Of a stretch of DNA of 64,000 nucleotides, positions 49,987 through 60,200 are shown in pieces (within the stretch, counting starts at the first letter, position 1; each line of letters starts with the position of its first letter). The DNA is taken from NCBI RefSeq assembly GCF_024505045.1, contig NZ_JANIBM010000025.1, positions 1 to 64,000 on the forward strand, given 5' to 3'. This DNA comes from Methylomonas aurea (GTDB lineage Bacteria; Pseudomonadota; Gammaproteobacteria; Methylococcales; Methylomonadaceae). A program made the position numbers and the translations under genes. A model generated the notes under the pieces. It made no database searches and was not told where the DNA came from. It saw only the letters and a program-made list of their open reading frames with translations.

Positions 49987-52188
49987 ATGTCCAACTGTGA
50001 CGTTTCCGGCAAATTAATTCTGAAAGTTGCAGCCCCGGTTCCGTTAGAACGCATTTTCGATTACCTGCCTCCGCAAGATTGCGACGGGAGAAGTTTGCGC
50101 CCAGGCAGCAGGGTCCTGGTGCCGTTCGGCAACCGGCGCCAGGTCGGCGTGCTGTTGGCTGTGGCAGCCGACTCGGAAGTGGCCGTCGAACGCTTGAAAC
50201 CGGCGATTGCGGTTCTGGACCAAACTCCCCTGCTTGCCGAGACCGATCTGAAGCTGTTGCATTGGGCTGCCCGCTATTACCACCATCCGCTCGGCGAAGT
50301 GATGGCCGCCGCGTTTCCGGTGGCGCTGCGCCAGGGCAAGCCGGCCGTGTTGGACCTGCCTTACGGTTACGGGCTCAGCCCGGCGGGACGAGAAACCGAT
50401 TTGCAGGCTTTGAGCCGTGCGCCCAAGCAACAGGCCTTGCTGCAACGGTTGCAGGCCGGGGTTTTGCCGGAGGCTGACCTGGCCGATTGCCGGCCGGCGT
50501 TGAAGGCCTTATTGGACAAAGGCCTGGCCGAACGCCGCGAGCTGCCGCCGAGCGCGGCAGCTGCGGTTGCCGAGCCGGCGTTGGCCGCCAACGCCGAGCA
50601 GCAGGCGGCGATAGCGGGGGTGGTGGCCGGGCTCGGCCGGTTTTCGGTGTCGCTGTTGGAGGGCGTGACCGGCAGCGGCAAGACCGAAGTTTATATGCAG
50701 ATCATTGCCAGCGTGTTGGCGCAGGGCAAGCAGGTCTTGGTGCTGTTGCCGGAAATCAGCCTGACGCCGCAACTCGAACAGCGCTTTCGCCGCCGCTTCG
50801 CCGTAGCTATGGTGGCGACCCACTCCAAACTCACCGACAGCCAGCGGTTGCAGGCCTGGTTGAGTATGCAGCAGGGGCGGGCGGCGATCATGCTCGGTAC
50901 CCGTTCTGCGCTGTTCACGCCGTTGCAACGGCCGGGCCTGATCATTCTCGACGAAGAACACGACAGCTCGTTCAAACAGCAGGAGGGCTTCCGCTTCTCC
51001 GCCCGCGACGTGGCCGTGGCCCGCGCCAAGATGCTGAATATTCCGGTATTGCTGGGTTCGGCCACGCCGTCGCTGGAAAGTCTGGCCAATGGCGCCGACG
51101 GTCGCTACCGCCTGCTGCATTTGCCGAACCGGGCCGGCACGGCGGTGGCGCCCAGCTTTCAGTTACTGGATATCCGCAACAAGCGGCTGCAATCCGGCCT
51201 GTCCGAACCGCTGTTGGCGGAAATCCGCGCGGCATTGGACGACGGGCAGCAGGTGTTGCTGTTTCTGAATCGGCGCGGTTACGCTCCGGTACAGATCTGC
51301 CACGGTTGCGGCTGGGTATCGCGCTGCAGGCGTTGCGACGCCAACCTCGTGATCCATGCCGGCGAGCGCCTGTTGCGCTGCCACCATTGCGGCGCCGAAC
51401 ATCCGTTGATCAAACTCTGCCCGGCTTGCGGCACCGGCGAATTGCAGGCGCTGGGGCTCGGTACCGAACGTATCGAGCAGACCTTGGCCGAATTGTTTCC
51501 GGAACGAAACCTGGTGCGGCTGGACAAGGACACGACCCAGCGCAAAGGCGCATTGGAGGGTTACCTGGAGCAAATCCACGCCGGCCGGGCCGAAATCATC
51601 CTCGGTACCCAGATGCTGGCCAAGGGCCACCATTTTCCGGGCGTGACGTTGGTGGCGATTCTGGACATCGACAGCGGTCTGTTCAGCATCGACTTTCACG
51701 GTGCGGAGCGTCTGGCGCAGTTGATCGTGCAAGTCGCCGGGCGGGCCGGGCGGGCCGAGCGGCCGGGCCGGGTGATTTTGCAGACCCGCCAGCCACAACA
51801 TCCGCTGTTGAACACGTTGTTGCGACAGGGTTACCGCGCCTTTGCCGACAGCGCCTTGCAGGAGCGGCGCCAGGCCGGCTTGCCGCCGTTCAGCCACCAG
51901 GCCCTGTTGCGGGCGCAAGCGGGCGGCAGCGATGCGCCGCGCCGGTTTCTGCAGGCCGTCTGCGCGGCAATCGCCGAGCTGGGTGCCGGCAGCACCCAAG
52001 TCTTGGGGCCGGTTGCGGCGCCGATGGCGCGCCGCGCCGGCGCCTACCGTTACCAATTGCTGTTGCAAAGTCCGCGGCGCAAGGATTTGCACCGCTTGTT
52101 GGACGCTCTGCTACCCAGGTTCTACCAGCTCCCGGAGGCAAAAAAAGTGCGTTGGTCTTTGGACGTCGACCCGCTGGATTTGTACTGA
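49987..52188 (+). CDS. priA: Primosomal protein N' (PriA helicase)
   Basis: Replication-restart 3'-5' helicase that reloads DnaB at stalled forks. The 733 residues include the N-terminal DNA-binding domain (VPLERIFDYLPP), Walker A GVTGSGKT (226-233), the DEEH box (322-325) and the eight zinc-binding cysteines (CHGCGW, CRRCD, CHHCG, CPACG). Length is typical. The ATG follows the DnaA-box gap with no strong ribosome-binding site. A GCCGG-CCGGC hairpin follows the stop. Confidence 0.97.
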   Translation: MSNCDVSGKLILKVAAPVPLERIFDYLPPQDCDGRSLRPGSRVLVPFGNRRQVGVLLAVAADSEVAVERLKPAIAVLDQTPLLAETDLKLLHWAARYYHHPLGEVMAAAFPVALRQGKPAVLDLPYGYGLSPAGRETDLQALSRAPKQQALLQRLQAGVLPEADLADCRPALKALLDKGLAERRELPPSAAAAVAEPALAANAEQQAAIAGVVAGLGRFSVSLLEGVTGSGKTEVYMQIIASVLAQGKQVLVLLPEISLTPQLEQRFRRRFAVAMVATHSKLTDSQRLQAWLSMQQGRAAIMLGTRSALFTPLQRPGLIILDEEHDSSFKQQEGFRFSARDVAVARAKMLNIPVLLGSATPSLESLANGADGRYRLLHLPNRAGTAVAPSFQLLDIRNKRLQSGLSEPLLAEIRAALDDGQQVLLFLNRRGYAPVQICHGCGWVSRCRRCDANLVIHAGERLLRCHHCGAEHPLIKLCPACGTGELQALGLGTERIEQTLAELFPERNLVRLDKDTTQRKGALEGYLEQIHAGRAEIILGTQMLAKGHHFPGVTLVAILDIDSGLFSIDFHGAERLAQLIVQVAGRAGRAERPGRVILQTRQPQHPLLNTLLRQGYRAFADSALQERRQAGLPPFSHQALLRAQAGGSDAPRRFLQAVCAAIAELGAGSTQVLGPVAAPMARRAGAYRYQLLLQSPRRKDLHRLLDALLPRFYQLPEAKKVRWSLDVDPLDLY

Positions 52189-52270
52189 GCCGCCGGCAAA
52201 ATCCGGCTTAACGGCTACGGTTTTATGTAATAATTTCGCCCCTTTGTGACCCGGTCGCAATTAAAGCCAT

Positions 52271-52328
52271 GGCTATCTTGGCCGTTGCGGCGCCGTAAGG
52301 CGCCGAGTTGGCGCAGGTAGCCATACCT
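52271..52328 (+). promoter_or_regulatory. Structured leader before the DUF5765-like gene
   Basis: GGCTATCT (52271-52278) pairs with AGGTAGCC (52315-52322) around an inner stem CGGCGCC-GTAA-GGCGCCG (52288-52305) with a GNRA loop. AGGTA (52315-52319) can instead pair with TACCT (52324-52328), and TACC could pair with GGTA that overlaps the ribosome site AAGGGG (52348-52353). These mutually exclusive pairings are typical of a switch. No known family is recognised. Confidence 0.45.
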
Positions 52329-52362
52329 ATAACTATAAAGTATAAAAAAGGGGTATTTTCCG

Positions 52363-53115
52363 ATGTGCTGGAGTGGAGAGGCGTCAGGCGTTTTGGCTGC
52401 CGCGGGTTTGGCAACCGCCGTTTACGTGGCGTACAAGGGCGAATCCAAGGAGCTGTGGATTCCTTTGACTTATTTTGCATTGATGGAGCTGTTGCAGGCG
52501 GCGACATACGTTTATATCGATTTATGCGATAACCCGAACAACCAGGTGTTGACGCTGCTCGGCTATCTGCATATCGCGTTTCAGCCGTTCTTCGTGAATA
52601 TGGTGGCGATGTACTTCGTGCCTGAAAGCGTCAAGTTGAAGATCAAAACTACGGTGTATACGCTGTGTGCGATCAGTTCGTTGGCGATGCTGATCAAAAT
52701 GTACCCGTTCGCCTGGGCCGGCGATTGCGTACCGGGCACCGAAGGCTTCTGCGGCACCCAAACCTGCTCGGTATCCGGCGCCTGGCACATCGCCTGGCAA
52801 ATGCCGCTGAACGGGTTGATGTCGCAGCCGGTGGAATGGCTGCTCGGTTTCAACTGGGGCTTGCATGCGTTTGCCTATATCCTGGCGGCGTTTTATTTGC
52901 CGATCATTTACGGTTCCTGGCGTTTCGTCGCCTTCCACTACCTGATCGGGCCGTGGATTTCCGACATTACCACCGACGATCCCAACGAGTATTGTGCGGT
53001 CTGGTGCCTGTTTTCGATTGCGTTGTGCGTGTCGGTAATCAAGACGCCGATCCGCAAACATCTGCATGTGACCAAATGGCCGTTCTACCAACGCGAAGTG
53101 GGCGATAGCTTGTAA
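52363..53115 (+). CDS. DUF5765-like multi-span membrane protein
   Basis: A 250-residue membrane protein with about seven spans. The N-terminus MCWSGEASGVLAAAGLATA is what I recall for DUF5765. Conserved-looking cysteines lie in GDCVPGTEGFCGTQTC and histidines in the later spans (GYLHIAFQP, AWHIAWQM, GLHAFAY, FHYLIGP). The ATG follows AAGGGG by 9 bases. The structured leader may control it. A nitroreductase gene follows 3 bases later. Function unknown. Confidence 0.7.
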   Translation: MCWSGEASGVLAAAGLATAVYVAYKGESKELWIPLTYFALMELLQAATYVYIDLCDNPNNQVLTLLGYLHIAFQPFFVNMVAMYFVPESVKLKIKTTVYTLCAISSLAMLIKMYPFAWAGDCVPGTEGFCGTQTCSVSGAWHIAWQMPLNGLMSQPVEWLLGFNWGLHAFAYILAAFYLPIIYGSWRFVAFHYLIGPWISDITTDDPNEYCAVWCLFSIALCVSVIKTPIRKHLHVTKWPFYQREVGDSL

Positions 53116-53118
53116 GCC

Positions 53119-53790
53119 ATGGCGACCAGCAAACAGGACATTCTCGACGCCTTCCAATTCCGCCACGCCTGCAAGGAGTTCGACGCCGAACGCAAAATCC
53201 CCGGCGCCGACTTCGAGTTCATCCTGGAAACGGCTCGGCTGTCGCCGAGTTCGTTCGGGCTGGAACCGTGGCGGTTTCTGGTCGTGCAAAATCCGCAATT
53301 GCGCGAAAAGCTGCGCCAATTCACCTGGGGCGGACAAAAGCAATTGCCCACGGCCAGCCACGTGGTACTGACCCTGGTGCGCAAGAGCCACTTCATGCGT
53401 TACGACAGTGCCTATCTGCAATACATGATGCGCGAAGTCCAGCACTATCCGGAAGACATCATTCAGTTGCGCAGCGGCCTGATCGAAAAATTCCAGCGCA
53501 GCGATTTCGATCTGCTAGGGTCGGAGCGCACGCTGACCGATTGGGCCACCCGGCAAACCTATCTGCCGTTGGCCAATATGATGACGGCGGCGGCGCTGAT
53601 CGGTATCGATTCCTGTCCGATCGAGGGCTTCGAGCGTGCCGAAGTCGAGCGGATTCTGGCCGAACAGGCCGGTGTCGATCTCGACCAGTGGGCGGCGGCG
53701 TATATGGTGGCTTTCGGTTACCGGAAAAATCCGCCGCCGCGGCCGAAAACCCGGCAATGCCTGGAGCAAGTGGTCGAATGGCTAGCGTAG
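53119..53790 (+). CDS. NAD(P)H nitroreductase family protein
   Basis: A 223-residue FMN-binding nitroreductase. The N-terminal FRHACKEFDAERKIP and the LETARLSPSSFGLEPWRFLVV loop bind FMN, and the C-terminus has the VAFGYRKNPPP-type ending. Family enzymes reduce nitroaromatics or quinones. The gene follows the DUF5765-like gene by 3 bases and probably shares its leader. A GC-rich stem is downstream. Confidence 0.9.
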   Translation: MATSKQDILDAFQFRHACKEFDAERKIPGADFEFILETARLSPSSFGLEPWRFLVVQNPQLREKLRQFTWGGQKQLPTASHVVLTLVRKSHFMRYDSAYLQYMMREVQHYPEDIIQLRSGLIEKFQRSDFDLLGSERTLTDWATRQTYLPLANMMTAAALIGIDSCPIEGFERAEVERILAEQAGVDLDQWAAAYMVAFGYRKNPPPRPKTRQCLEQVVEWLA

Positions 53791-53818
53791 CTTGAGCTAG
53801 CCGAACGCATTGCTTTCC

Positions 53819-53845
53819 CGCCCGGCCGCCAACCTGCGCCGGGCG
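53819..53845 (+). terminator. Probable terminator after nitroreductase gene
   Basis: CGCCCGGC (53819-53826) pairs perfectly with GCCGGGCG (53838-53845), followed by a short TTTAACT. The T-run is weak. A smaller GCTAGC repeat lies just before it. Confidence 0.4.
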
Positions 53846-54065
53846 TTTAACTCCCCTCCAGCGCCGCCGATGGCGGCGCAGCCGGCAAATCCGCCGGTTC
53901 TCCGATAGCAGCCGGCATCCGGCCACCGATGCCGCCGGCCTCGGGCTCGGCCGATTTGGTCTAATATTGCCCGCAGTTACACTCGGCGGGATCTTTGTTG
54001 TATCCTCGCTGGCTGTGGTGATCGATAACAATTAATCTAAAAAAGATTTCACCCAGGAGTTAGCC

Positions 54066-56216
54066 ATGTTCCGCTTTCTGTTTTTCGCCGCCTGCGCCGC
54101 ATGTTTTGGCACGGCCGCTACGGCGCAGCCGGTTTCGACCGAAGAGGAAGAGCGGGCGTTGTCGCAGATCTACGGCGGCGAGGAAATGGTCAGTATCGCC
54201 TCCGGCTACAAACAGCCGATTTCGCAAGCGCCGTCGATCGCCACGGTGGTTACCGCCGCCGATATCAAAGCCATCGGCGCCACCGATATCGACGAAGTCT
54301 TGGAAACCGTGCCCGGTTTGCACGTGCAGCGCAATACTATCGGTTACAACCCGATCTACACCTTCCGCGGGATCTTCTCGCAGTTCAATCAACAGGTGCT
54401 GATGATGGTCAACGGCATCCCGATCACCAATTCCTACACCGGCAGCCGCAGCGAAGTCTGGGGCGGCATGCCGATCCGCGATATCGCCCGGATCGAGGTG
54501 GTGCGTGGGCCGGGCTCCGCGGTTTACGGCGCCGACGCCTTCGCCGGCGTGATCAACGTCATCACCAAAACCCGCCGGGACATCGACGGTAGCGAGATCG
54601 GCGGCCGCGTCGGCAGTTTCGATAGCTACGATGGTTGGGCCTTGCACGGCGCCGAGTGGGCTGGCTTCGACGTGGCTCTGGCGGTGGAATACCACAATAC
54701 CGCCGGACAAAACGCGGTGGTCGATGCCGATTTGCAAAGCCAGTTCGACCGGCTGTTCGGTACTAGCGCCTCGCTGGCGCCGGGGCCGCTGAGTTTGTCG
54801 CGCGAGAATCTGGACGCCCGTATCGATTTGGCGCGCGGCCATTGGCGTTTTCGCGGCGGCCTGCAACACCGCGGCAATTTCGGTGTCGGTTCCGGCGTGG
54901 CCCAGGCGCTGGATTCGACGGCCCGCTACGGCAGCGACCGCTGGAACGCCGATATCACCTACCAAAATACCGATATCGAGAATTGGGAATGGACCAGCCA
55001 GGCCAGCTATTTCGAAACCAGCCAGGAAATCGAACGCAACCTGACCTTATTCCCGCCCGGCTCCACGTTGCCGATCGGCGCCAATGGCCAAATCGGCGCC
55101 GGCGCACCGGTCACGTTTCCGAACGGCTATATCGGCAATCCGGAAGTCTGGGAGCGCCACGTCCGGGTCAGCCAGATGCTGGCCTATAGCGGTTTTCGCC
55201 GGCACCAGATCCGCAGCGGGATCGGATTCAATTACGACAGCCTGTTCCAGGCCCGCGTCAGCCAGAACTTCGGCATCGATCCGGGGTCCGGGCTGCCGAT
55301 ACCGTCGTTGCCGGGCATTCCGCTAATCGACGTGTCCGGGACTGCGTCGACCTTCATTCCGGAGGTGGACCGTAAAATCGCCTACCTTTTTTTTCAGGAC
55401 CAGTGGAATTTCGCCAACGACTGGACCCTGACCGCCGGCGCCCGCTACGACCGCTATTCCGATTTCGGCAATACCTTCAATCCCAGGGCGGCCTTGATCT
55501 GGGAGGCCGGTTACGACCTGACCGCAAAATTGATGTACGGTTCGGCGTTTCGGGCGCCGTCGTTCCAGGAAATGTATATCCTGAACAATCCGGCCCAGAT
55601 CGGGAATCCGCAACTAAAGCCGGAGACCATGGAGAATCTGGAATTGGGCTTCGATTACCGCCCGGCCGACGGTTTGCGTTTTGGCCTGAATTTTTTCGGC
55701 TACTGGTGGAAAGACATCATCCGCTTCGTGCCGGATAGCAATGCCACCACCGCCACGGCCCAGAACCGGGGCGCGCAACAGGGTTACGGCGGCGAATTCG
55801 AAGCGGAATGGCAGGCGGCCGATAGCCTGAAATTGGTCGGCAACTACGCCTACCAGCGCAGCCGCGACGAAACTTTGCACCACGATGCCGGCTACGGGCC
55901 TCAGCATCAGCTTTATCTGCGGATGAACTGGCAGTTTTTACCCGACTGGAGTTTCAGCCCGCAGGCCAAATGGATCGTCGGCCGCAGCCGCAGTTTCGGC
56001 GACAGCCGCGAGCCGGTTGCCGACTATACCTGGGTCGATTTGACCCTGCGCCGGCAAAACCTGGCCAAGCATGTGGAACTGGCGTTTTCGGTGCGCAATT
56101 TATTCGACGTCAGCGCCCGCGAGCCGAGTTTGGCCGGCAGTCCGCAGCCCGGCATCCCCAACGACTTGCCGTTGGCGCCGCGCAGTTTCTACGGCGAAAT
56201 CAGCGTGAACTTTTAA
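54066..56216 (+). CDS. TonB-dependent outer-membrane receptor
   Basis: A 716-residue receptor with a signal peptide (cleaved near ATA-QP), a plug domain (VLETVPGLHVQRN, RIEVVRGPGSAVYGADAFAGVINVITK) and a 22-strand barrel that ends in the outer-membrane signature YGEISVNF. Such receptors import siderophores, metals, cobalamin or sugars using TonB energy. The GGAG before the ATG is good. The ligand is unknown. A binding-protein gene and a large kinase gene follow, probably as one module. Confidence 0.92.
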   Translation: MFRFLFFAACAACFGTAATAQPVSTEEEERALSQIYGGEEMVSIASGYKQPISQAPSIATVVTAADIKAIGATDIDEVLETVPGLHVQRNTIGYNPIYTFRGIFSQFNQQVLMMVNGIPITNSYTGSRSEVWGGMPIRDIARIEVVRGPGSAVYGADAFAGVINVITKTRRDIDGSEIGGRVGSFDSYDGWALHGAEWAGFDVALAVEYHNTAGQNAVVDADLQSQFDRLFGTSASLAPGPLSLSRENLDARIDLARGHWRFRGGLQHRGNFGVGSGVAQALDSTARYGSDRWNADITYQNTDIENWEWTSQASYFETSQEIERNLTLFPPGSTLPIGANGQIGAGAPVTFPNGYIGNPEVWERHVRVSQMLAYSGFRRHQIRSGIGFNYDSLFQARVSQNFGIDPGSGLPIPSLPGIPLIDVSGTASTFIPEVDRKIAYLFFQDQWNFANDWTLTAGARYDRYSDFGNTFNPRAALIWEAGYDLTAKLMYGSAFRAPSFQEMYILNNPAQIGNPQLKPETMENLELGFDYRPADGLRFGLNFFGYWWKDIIRFVPDSNATTATAQNRGAQQGYGGEFEAEWQAADSLKLVGNYAYQRSRDETLHHDAGYGPQHQLYLRMNWQFLPDWSFSPQAKWIVGRSRSFGDSREPVADYTWVDLTLRRQNLAKHVELAFSVRNLFDVSAREPSLAGSPQPGIPNDLPLAPRSFYGEISVNF

Positions 56217-56264
56217 GCGGCCGGCCGGCGCCCCGGCCTGCAGACGTACAACCCAGGAGTGAAT

Positions 56265-57209
56265 TTGTTCGACCGACTAATGTTACCGATTTGGCTGACG
56301 CTGGTTTTGACGTGCAGCTACGCGAATGCGTTGGCGCAAACGCCGACGGTGGGCATCGTCTATCCGGAAGTGCGCGAACCTTACCGTTCGGTGTTCTTGG
56401 AAATCGCCCGCGGCATGGAGCAGGAACTGGGCAGGCCGGTTGCCCATTATTTGCTGAGCGAGCGCGATACCTCGCCGGAACGGCTGATCGCCGACTTGAA
56501 GAACGACCGCATCGATGTGGTGGTCACGCTGGGCCGGGCCGGGTTGGCAATGGCCAAGGGCCTGGTTGGCGTGTTGCCGGTGGTGATAGGCGCGACTATC
56601 GTCCGGCCGGAGGAGGCGCCGCAAGGTCTGACCGGAATCAGCCTGACGCCGGCGCCGGAAGCGATGTTCGACCAACTGAAAAAACTGGTGCCCAACGTCA
56701 AGAAAATCACCGTGATTTACGATCCTCGCCAAACCGCCTGGGAGATTCGCCACGCCGAGCGCGCCGCGCAGGAACGCGGTTTGGTGTTGCAGGCGCAACC
56801 CACCGCCAGTTTGCGCGACGCGTCGGATTCCTTCCGCCAGATCCTGATCGACATCAAGGACAACTCGATTGCATTGTGGCTGCCGCGGGAAAATGCGGCG
56901 CTGGACGAACAATCCTTGTTCCCGGAAGTGCTGCGCGAGGCCTGGGAAAAGAACTTCGTGGTGTTTTCCAGCAACCTGGACCACGTGCGCAAGGGCGCGT
57001 TGTTTTCGTTATACCCGGATAATTTTGGCATGGGCCGCAGTCTGGCCAGTTTGGCCGTGCAACAAGTCCAGCCCGGCGGCAAGCTGGAGCCGGTCAAATT
57101 GCTGCGCGATTTGCTGGTGGCCGTCAATTTACGCACGGCCGAGCATCTGGGCCTGCAGTTTTCGAATCAGACGCGGCGGGAGTTCGCGATGGTTTTCCCC
57201 GCCCCGTAG
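56265..57209 (+). CDS. ABC-type periplasmic substrate-binding protein
   Basis: A protein of about 314 residues from the ABC substrate-binding (ABC_sub_bind) family: signal peptide to SYANALAQ, then the two-lobed fold with VGIVYPEVREPYRSVFLEI and the VVVTLGRAGLAMA hinge. I chose TTG 56265, 5 bases after AGGAG; GTG 56259 and ATG 56280 are alternatives. There are no permease or ATPase genes, so it may sense a ligand for the kinase encoded 5 bases downstream. Confidence 0.8.
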   Translation: MFDRLMLPIWLTLVLTCSYANALAQTPTVGIVYPEVREPYRSVFLEIARGMEQELGRPVAHYLLSERDTSPERLIADLKNDRIDVVVTLGRAGLAMAKGLVGVLPVVIGATIVRPEEAPQGLTGISLTPAPEAMFDQLKKLVPNVKKITVIYDPRQTAWEIRHAERAAQERGLVLQAQPTASLRDASDSFRQILIDIKDNSIALWLPRENAALDEQSLFPEVLREAWEKNFVVFSSNLDHVRKGALFSLYPDNFGMGRSLASLAVQQVQPGGKLEPVKLLRDLLVAVNLRTAEHLGLQFSNQTRREFAMVFPAP

Positions 57210-57214
57210 AGCCG

Positions 57215-60200
57215 ATGGCGTCGTTAGCGCGGTTCCGCCTCGGGCGGACGAGTTTTCTGCAACAATTGACCGTAACGTTTACCTGCGGTCTGTTGGTGAT
57301 CTCGTTGGTGTCCTCGTTCGGCATCTCGGAGTTGTCGTACGGCGTGGTCCGCGACAAGTGGCTGGCGCAGGGCCGGCAGTCGACCGAGGTCTTCGCCGCG
57401 CAAAGCGCATTGGCCTTGCTCTACGCCAGCCGCGAGAACGCCGACGAGCCGGCCAGGCGCTTTCTGGACTCGCCCGACGTATTGGGGGTGGCGATTTACA
57501 ACACCAACCGGGAAGCCTTGCTCGAACTGGGCGAATCGACCCAGCCGGTCGGCGCGACCGCTGCGGTTTGGCCGGAAACGTTGCAATTGGTCGAGGAAAC
57601 CGAGCAGGCTTGGTTTTTTGCCGCGCCGGTTTTTGCCCGCAGCGGTGGCGAACGGGCTTCGCCGTTCGAGGCGCAAACCCCCGGCCCGGAATTGATCGGC
57701 TACGTGCGGGTGGCGATCGGCAAACAATCCCTGCTGGCGATGAAGCGGCAGATCCAATGCGTAACGCTGCTGGTATCGGGCGGAGCGGCATTGGTGTTCT
57801 TCGTGTTTTTGCTGGCCATGGCCCGGCGCCTGACCTTGCCGATCCAGCAATTGGCGAAGCGAATGGGGCGAGCCTCCGCCGGCGAGAAGAACGTCAGGGC
57901 CAGATTGTCCGGGCCCAGGGATATCACCGACATGGGCGCGGCATTCAATACCATGATGCAGGTACTGGAAACCCGCGAACAACTGTTGGAGCAGGCCAGA
58001 GATAAAGCCCTGGAGTCGGCCCGTTTGAAAGGCGAATTCGCCGCCAACGTCAGTCACGAATTGCGCACGCCGCTGAACGCGGTACTGGGCATGCTGGAAT
58101 TGCTGCAAGACATGGGATTGACGCCCAAGCAATTGGAATATTCGATCGTGGCGCGCAATGCCGGCGAGTCGCTGCTGAAACTGATCGAGGACATTCTGGA
58201 CTTTTCGCGGATCGAGGCCGGCATGTTGAAGTGCCAGCCGACCGATTTTGTCTTGCACGAAACCTTGGAAGAGGTCGTCGAACTGATGGCAGCTCAGGCC
58301 AGACGCAAGAACCTGCAACTAAGCTACAAAATCGGCGAACGCATACCCGCCGTGTTGCACGGCGAAGCCGGCCGCGTGCGCCAGGTATTGATCAATCTGG
58401 TCGGCAACGCGTTGAAATTCACCGAGCGGGGCGTTATCGAACTGAGCGTCGAGGCGGAACCGACCGGCCAAGATTCACTGATGCTGCGCTTCAGCGTCGC
58501 CGATACCGGCTTGGGTATCCCGGCGGCGGTCCAGGAGCGGATTTTCGATGCCTTCGTGCAAGCCGACGGCTCCAGTACCCGCCATCACGAAGGTGCCGGC
58601 CTAGGGCTGGCCATATGCCGGCAGCTGGTGCAGTTGATGGGCGGGCGCATCGGCGTCGACAGTCGGCCCGGCCACGGCAGCCGTTTCTGGTTTAGCGTGC
58701 CGTTCGCCACCCCGCGCGGCAGCGCAACCCTGGCCGCGGCGCGACGGGAATATTTTGCCGATCTGCGCATTCTGTTGGTCACAGACAATGAACAAACCCG
58801 TAGTTTCCTGACCGGCCATTTCGACGCCTGGCAAATCGCCTACCAGCATAGCGGTTGCGGCAGCCGGATCGGCGAACTGTTGCAAGTCGCGCATGGCCAA
58901 GGCCAGGCCTACAGGTGCTTGGTGGTCGACGTCGAGGACGCTGCCGGTTGCGAATGGATCGAAGGTATCGGCGCGGCGGCGTTGGCGGGCACGAGCATCA
59001 TCTTGTTACACGATACCGGTTTCGAATCCCGGATCGACGCTGTGCCGAATTTGGCCGCCCGTTTGGCCAAGCCAATAAAGCCGGTCGATCTTTACGATGT
59101 GCTGTTGAGCGCCGGTTGCGGCCGCAATGCCACGGCCGGCGCAGATCCGCAAGCGGCCGCGGCCGAGCCGGATTTGGCGTTGAATGTGCTGGTGGTAGAG
59201 GATAACCGGGCTGGGCAAATGGTGGCAGCCGGCATGCTGGAACGCTTGGGCTGCCGTTACCAAATCGCCGCCTCCGGGGCGGAAGCCTTGGAGAGGGTGG
59301 AATGCGCGGCGTTCGACGTGGTGCTGATGGACTGCCATATGCCCGGCATCGATGGCTTCGAAGCCACGCGAAGCATCCGGACGCTACCGGGGGCGCCGGG
59401 CCGGGTACCGATCATCGCGATGACGGCCAACGCCTTGCGTGGCGACGAAGAGCTGTGCCGTTCCGCCGGCATGGACGATTTCCTGGCAAAACCGATCAAG
59501 CTGAAGGCATTGCGGCAAAAATTGCTCGACTACACCGAAAATCGGCGGCTGCCGCTTGCTGAGGCAAGCGAGGCCGCGCCGGCGCCTGCCGGGGCTGAGC
59601 CGGCGACTCTGGACCATGAAGCCTTGTCGCAACTGCACGAGGAAATCGGCGCGGCGTACGCCAAAATGGTTCGCTACTTTTTAGAGGATGCACCGCCGCA
59701 GATCGCGCAAATCGGTCAGGCCGTGCGGGACGCGGACCTAGGCAGTTTGCGGGAACTGGCGCATGGCTTGAAAGGCGCCGCCCGTAATTTGGGTGCGGAA
59801 AAACTGGCGGAAATAGCCCGCCAATTGGAAATGGCGGCCGAGAGCGGCGCCTTGGCCGCAGATGCCGATCGCATGGCCGAGGGCCTACTAGGCGAATTCC
59901 GCACGCTGGAACGGCTTCTGCTGGCGGAAATCGAGATCCGGCCGGCCGGCGAGCATCCCTTGGTCCCGAACGGGCCGCGGGTGTTGGTGGCCGACGACGA
60001 CCGGGTTATGCGCGCGGCTTTGCAGGACATCTTGCAGCAGGACGGCTACACCGTCGATTTGGCCGTCACTGGCCGGCAGGCCGTGGCTCTGTGCGCGCGG
60101 CAAATGGCCGATCTGATTTTGATGGACGCGATGATGCCGGAAATGGACGGTTTCGCCGCTTGCAAAGCCATCCGCGCATTGCCGCACGGCGCGGAAGTGC

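Noticed and set aside
50487-52211. 574-codon open frame in another plus-strand frame
   Set aside because: It sits inside priA, which has intact motifs. The frame reads Arg/Ala/Gly-rich shadow protein.
54020-54050. Possible Fur box before the TonB receptor (GATAACAATTAATC)
   Set aside because: It fits the GATAAT hexamer pattern poorly on close reading, so I do not claim iron regulation.
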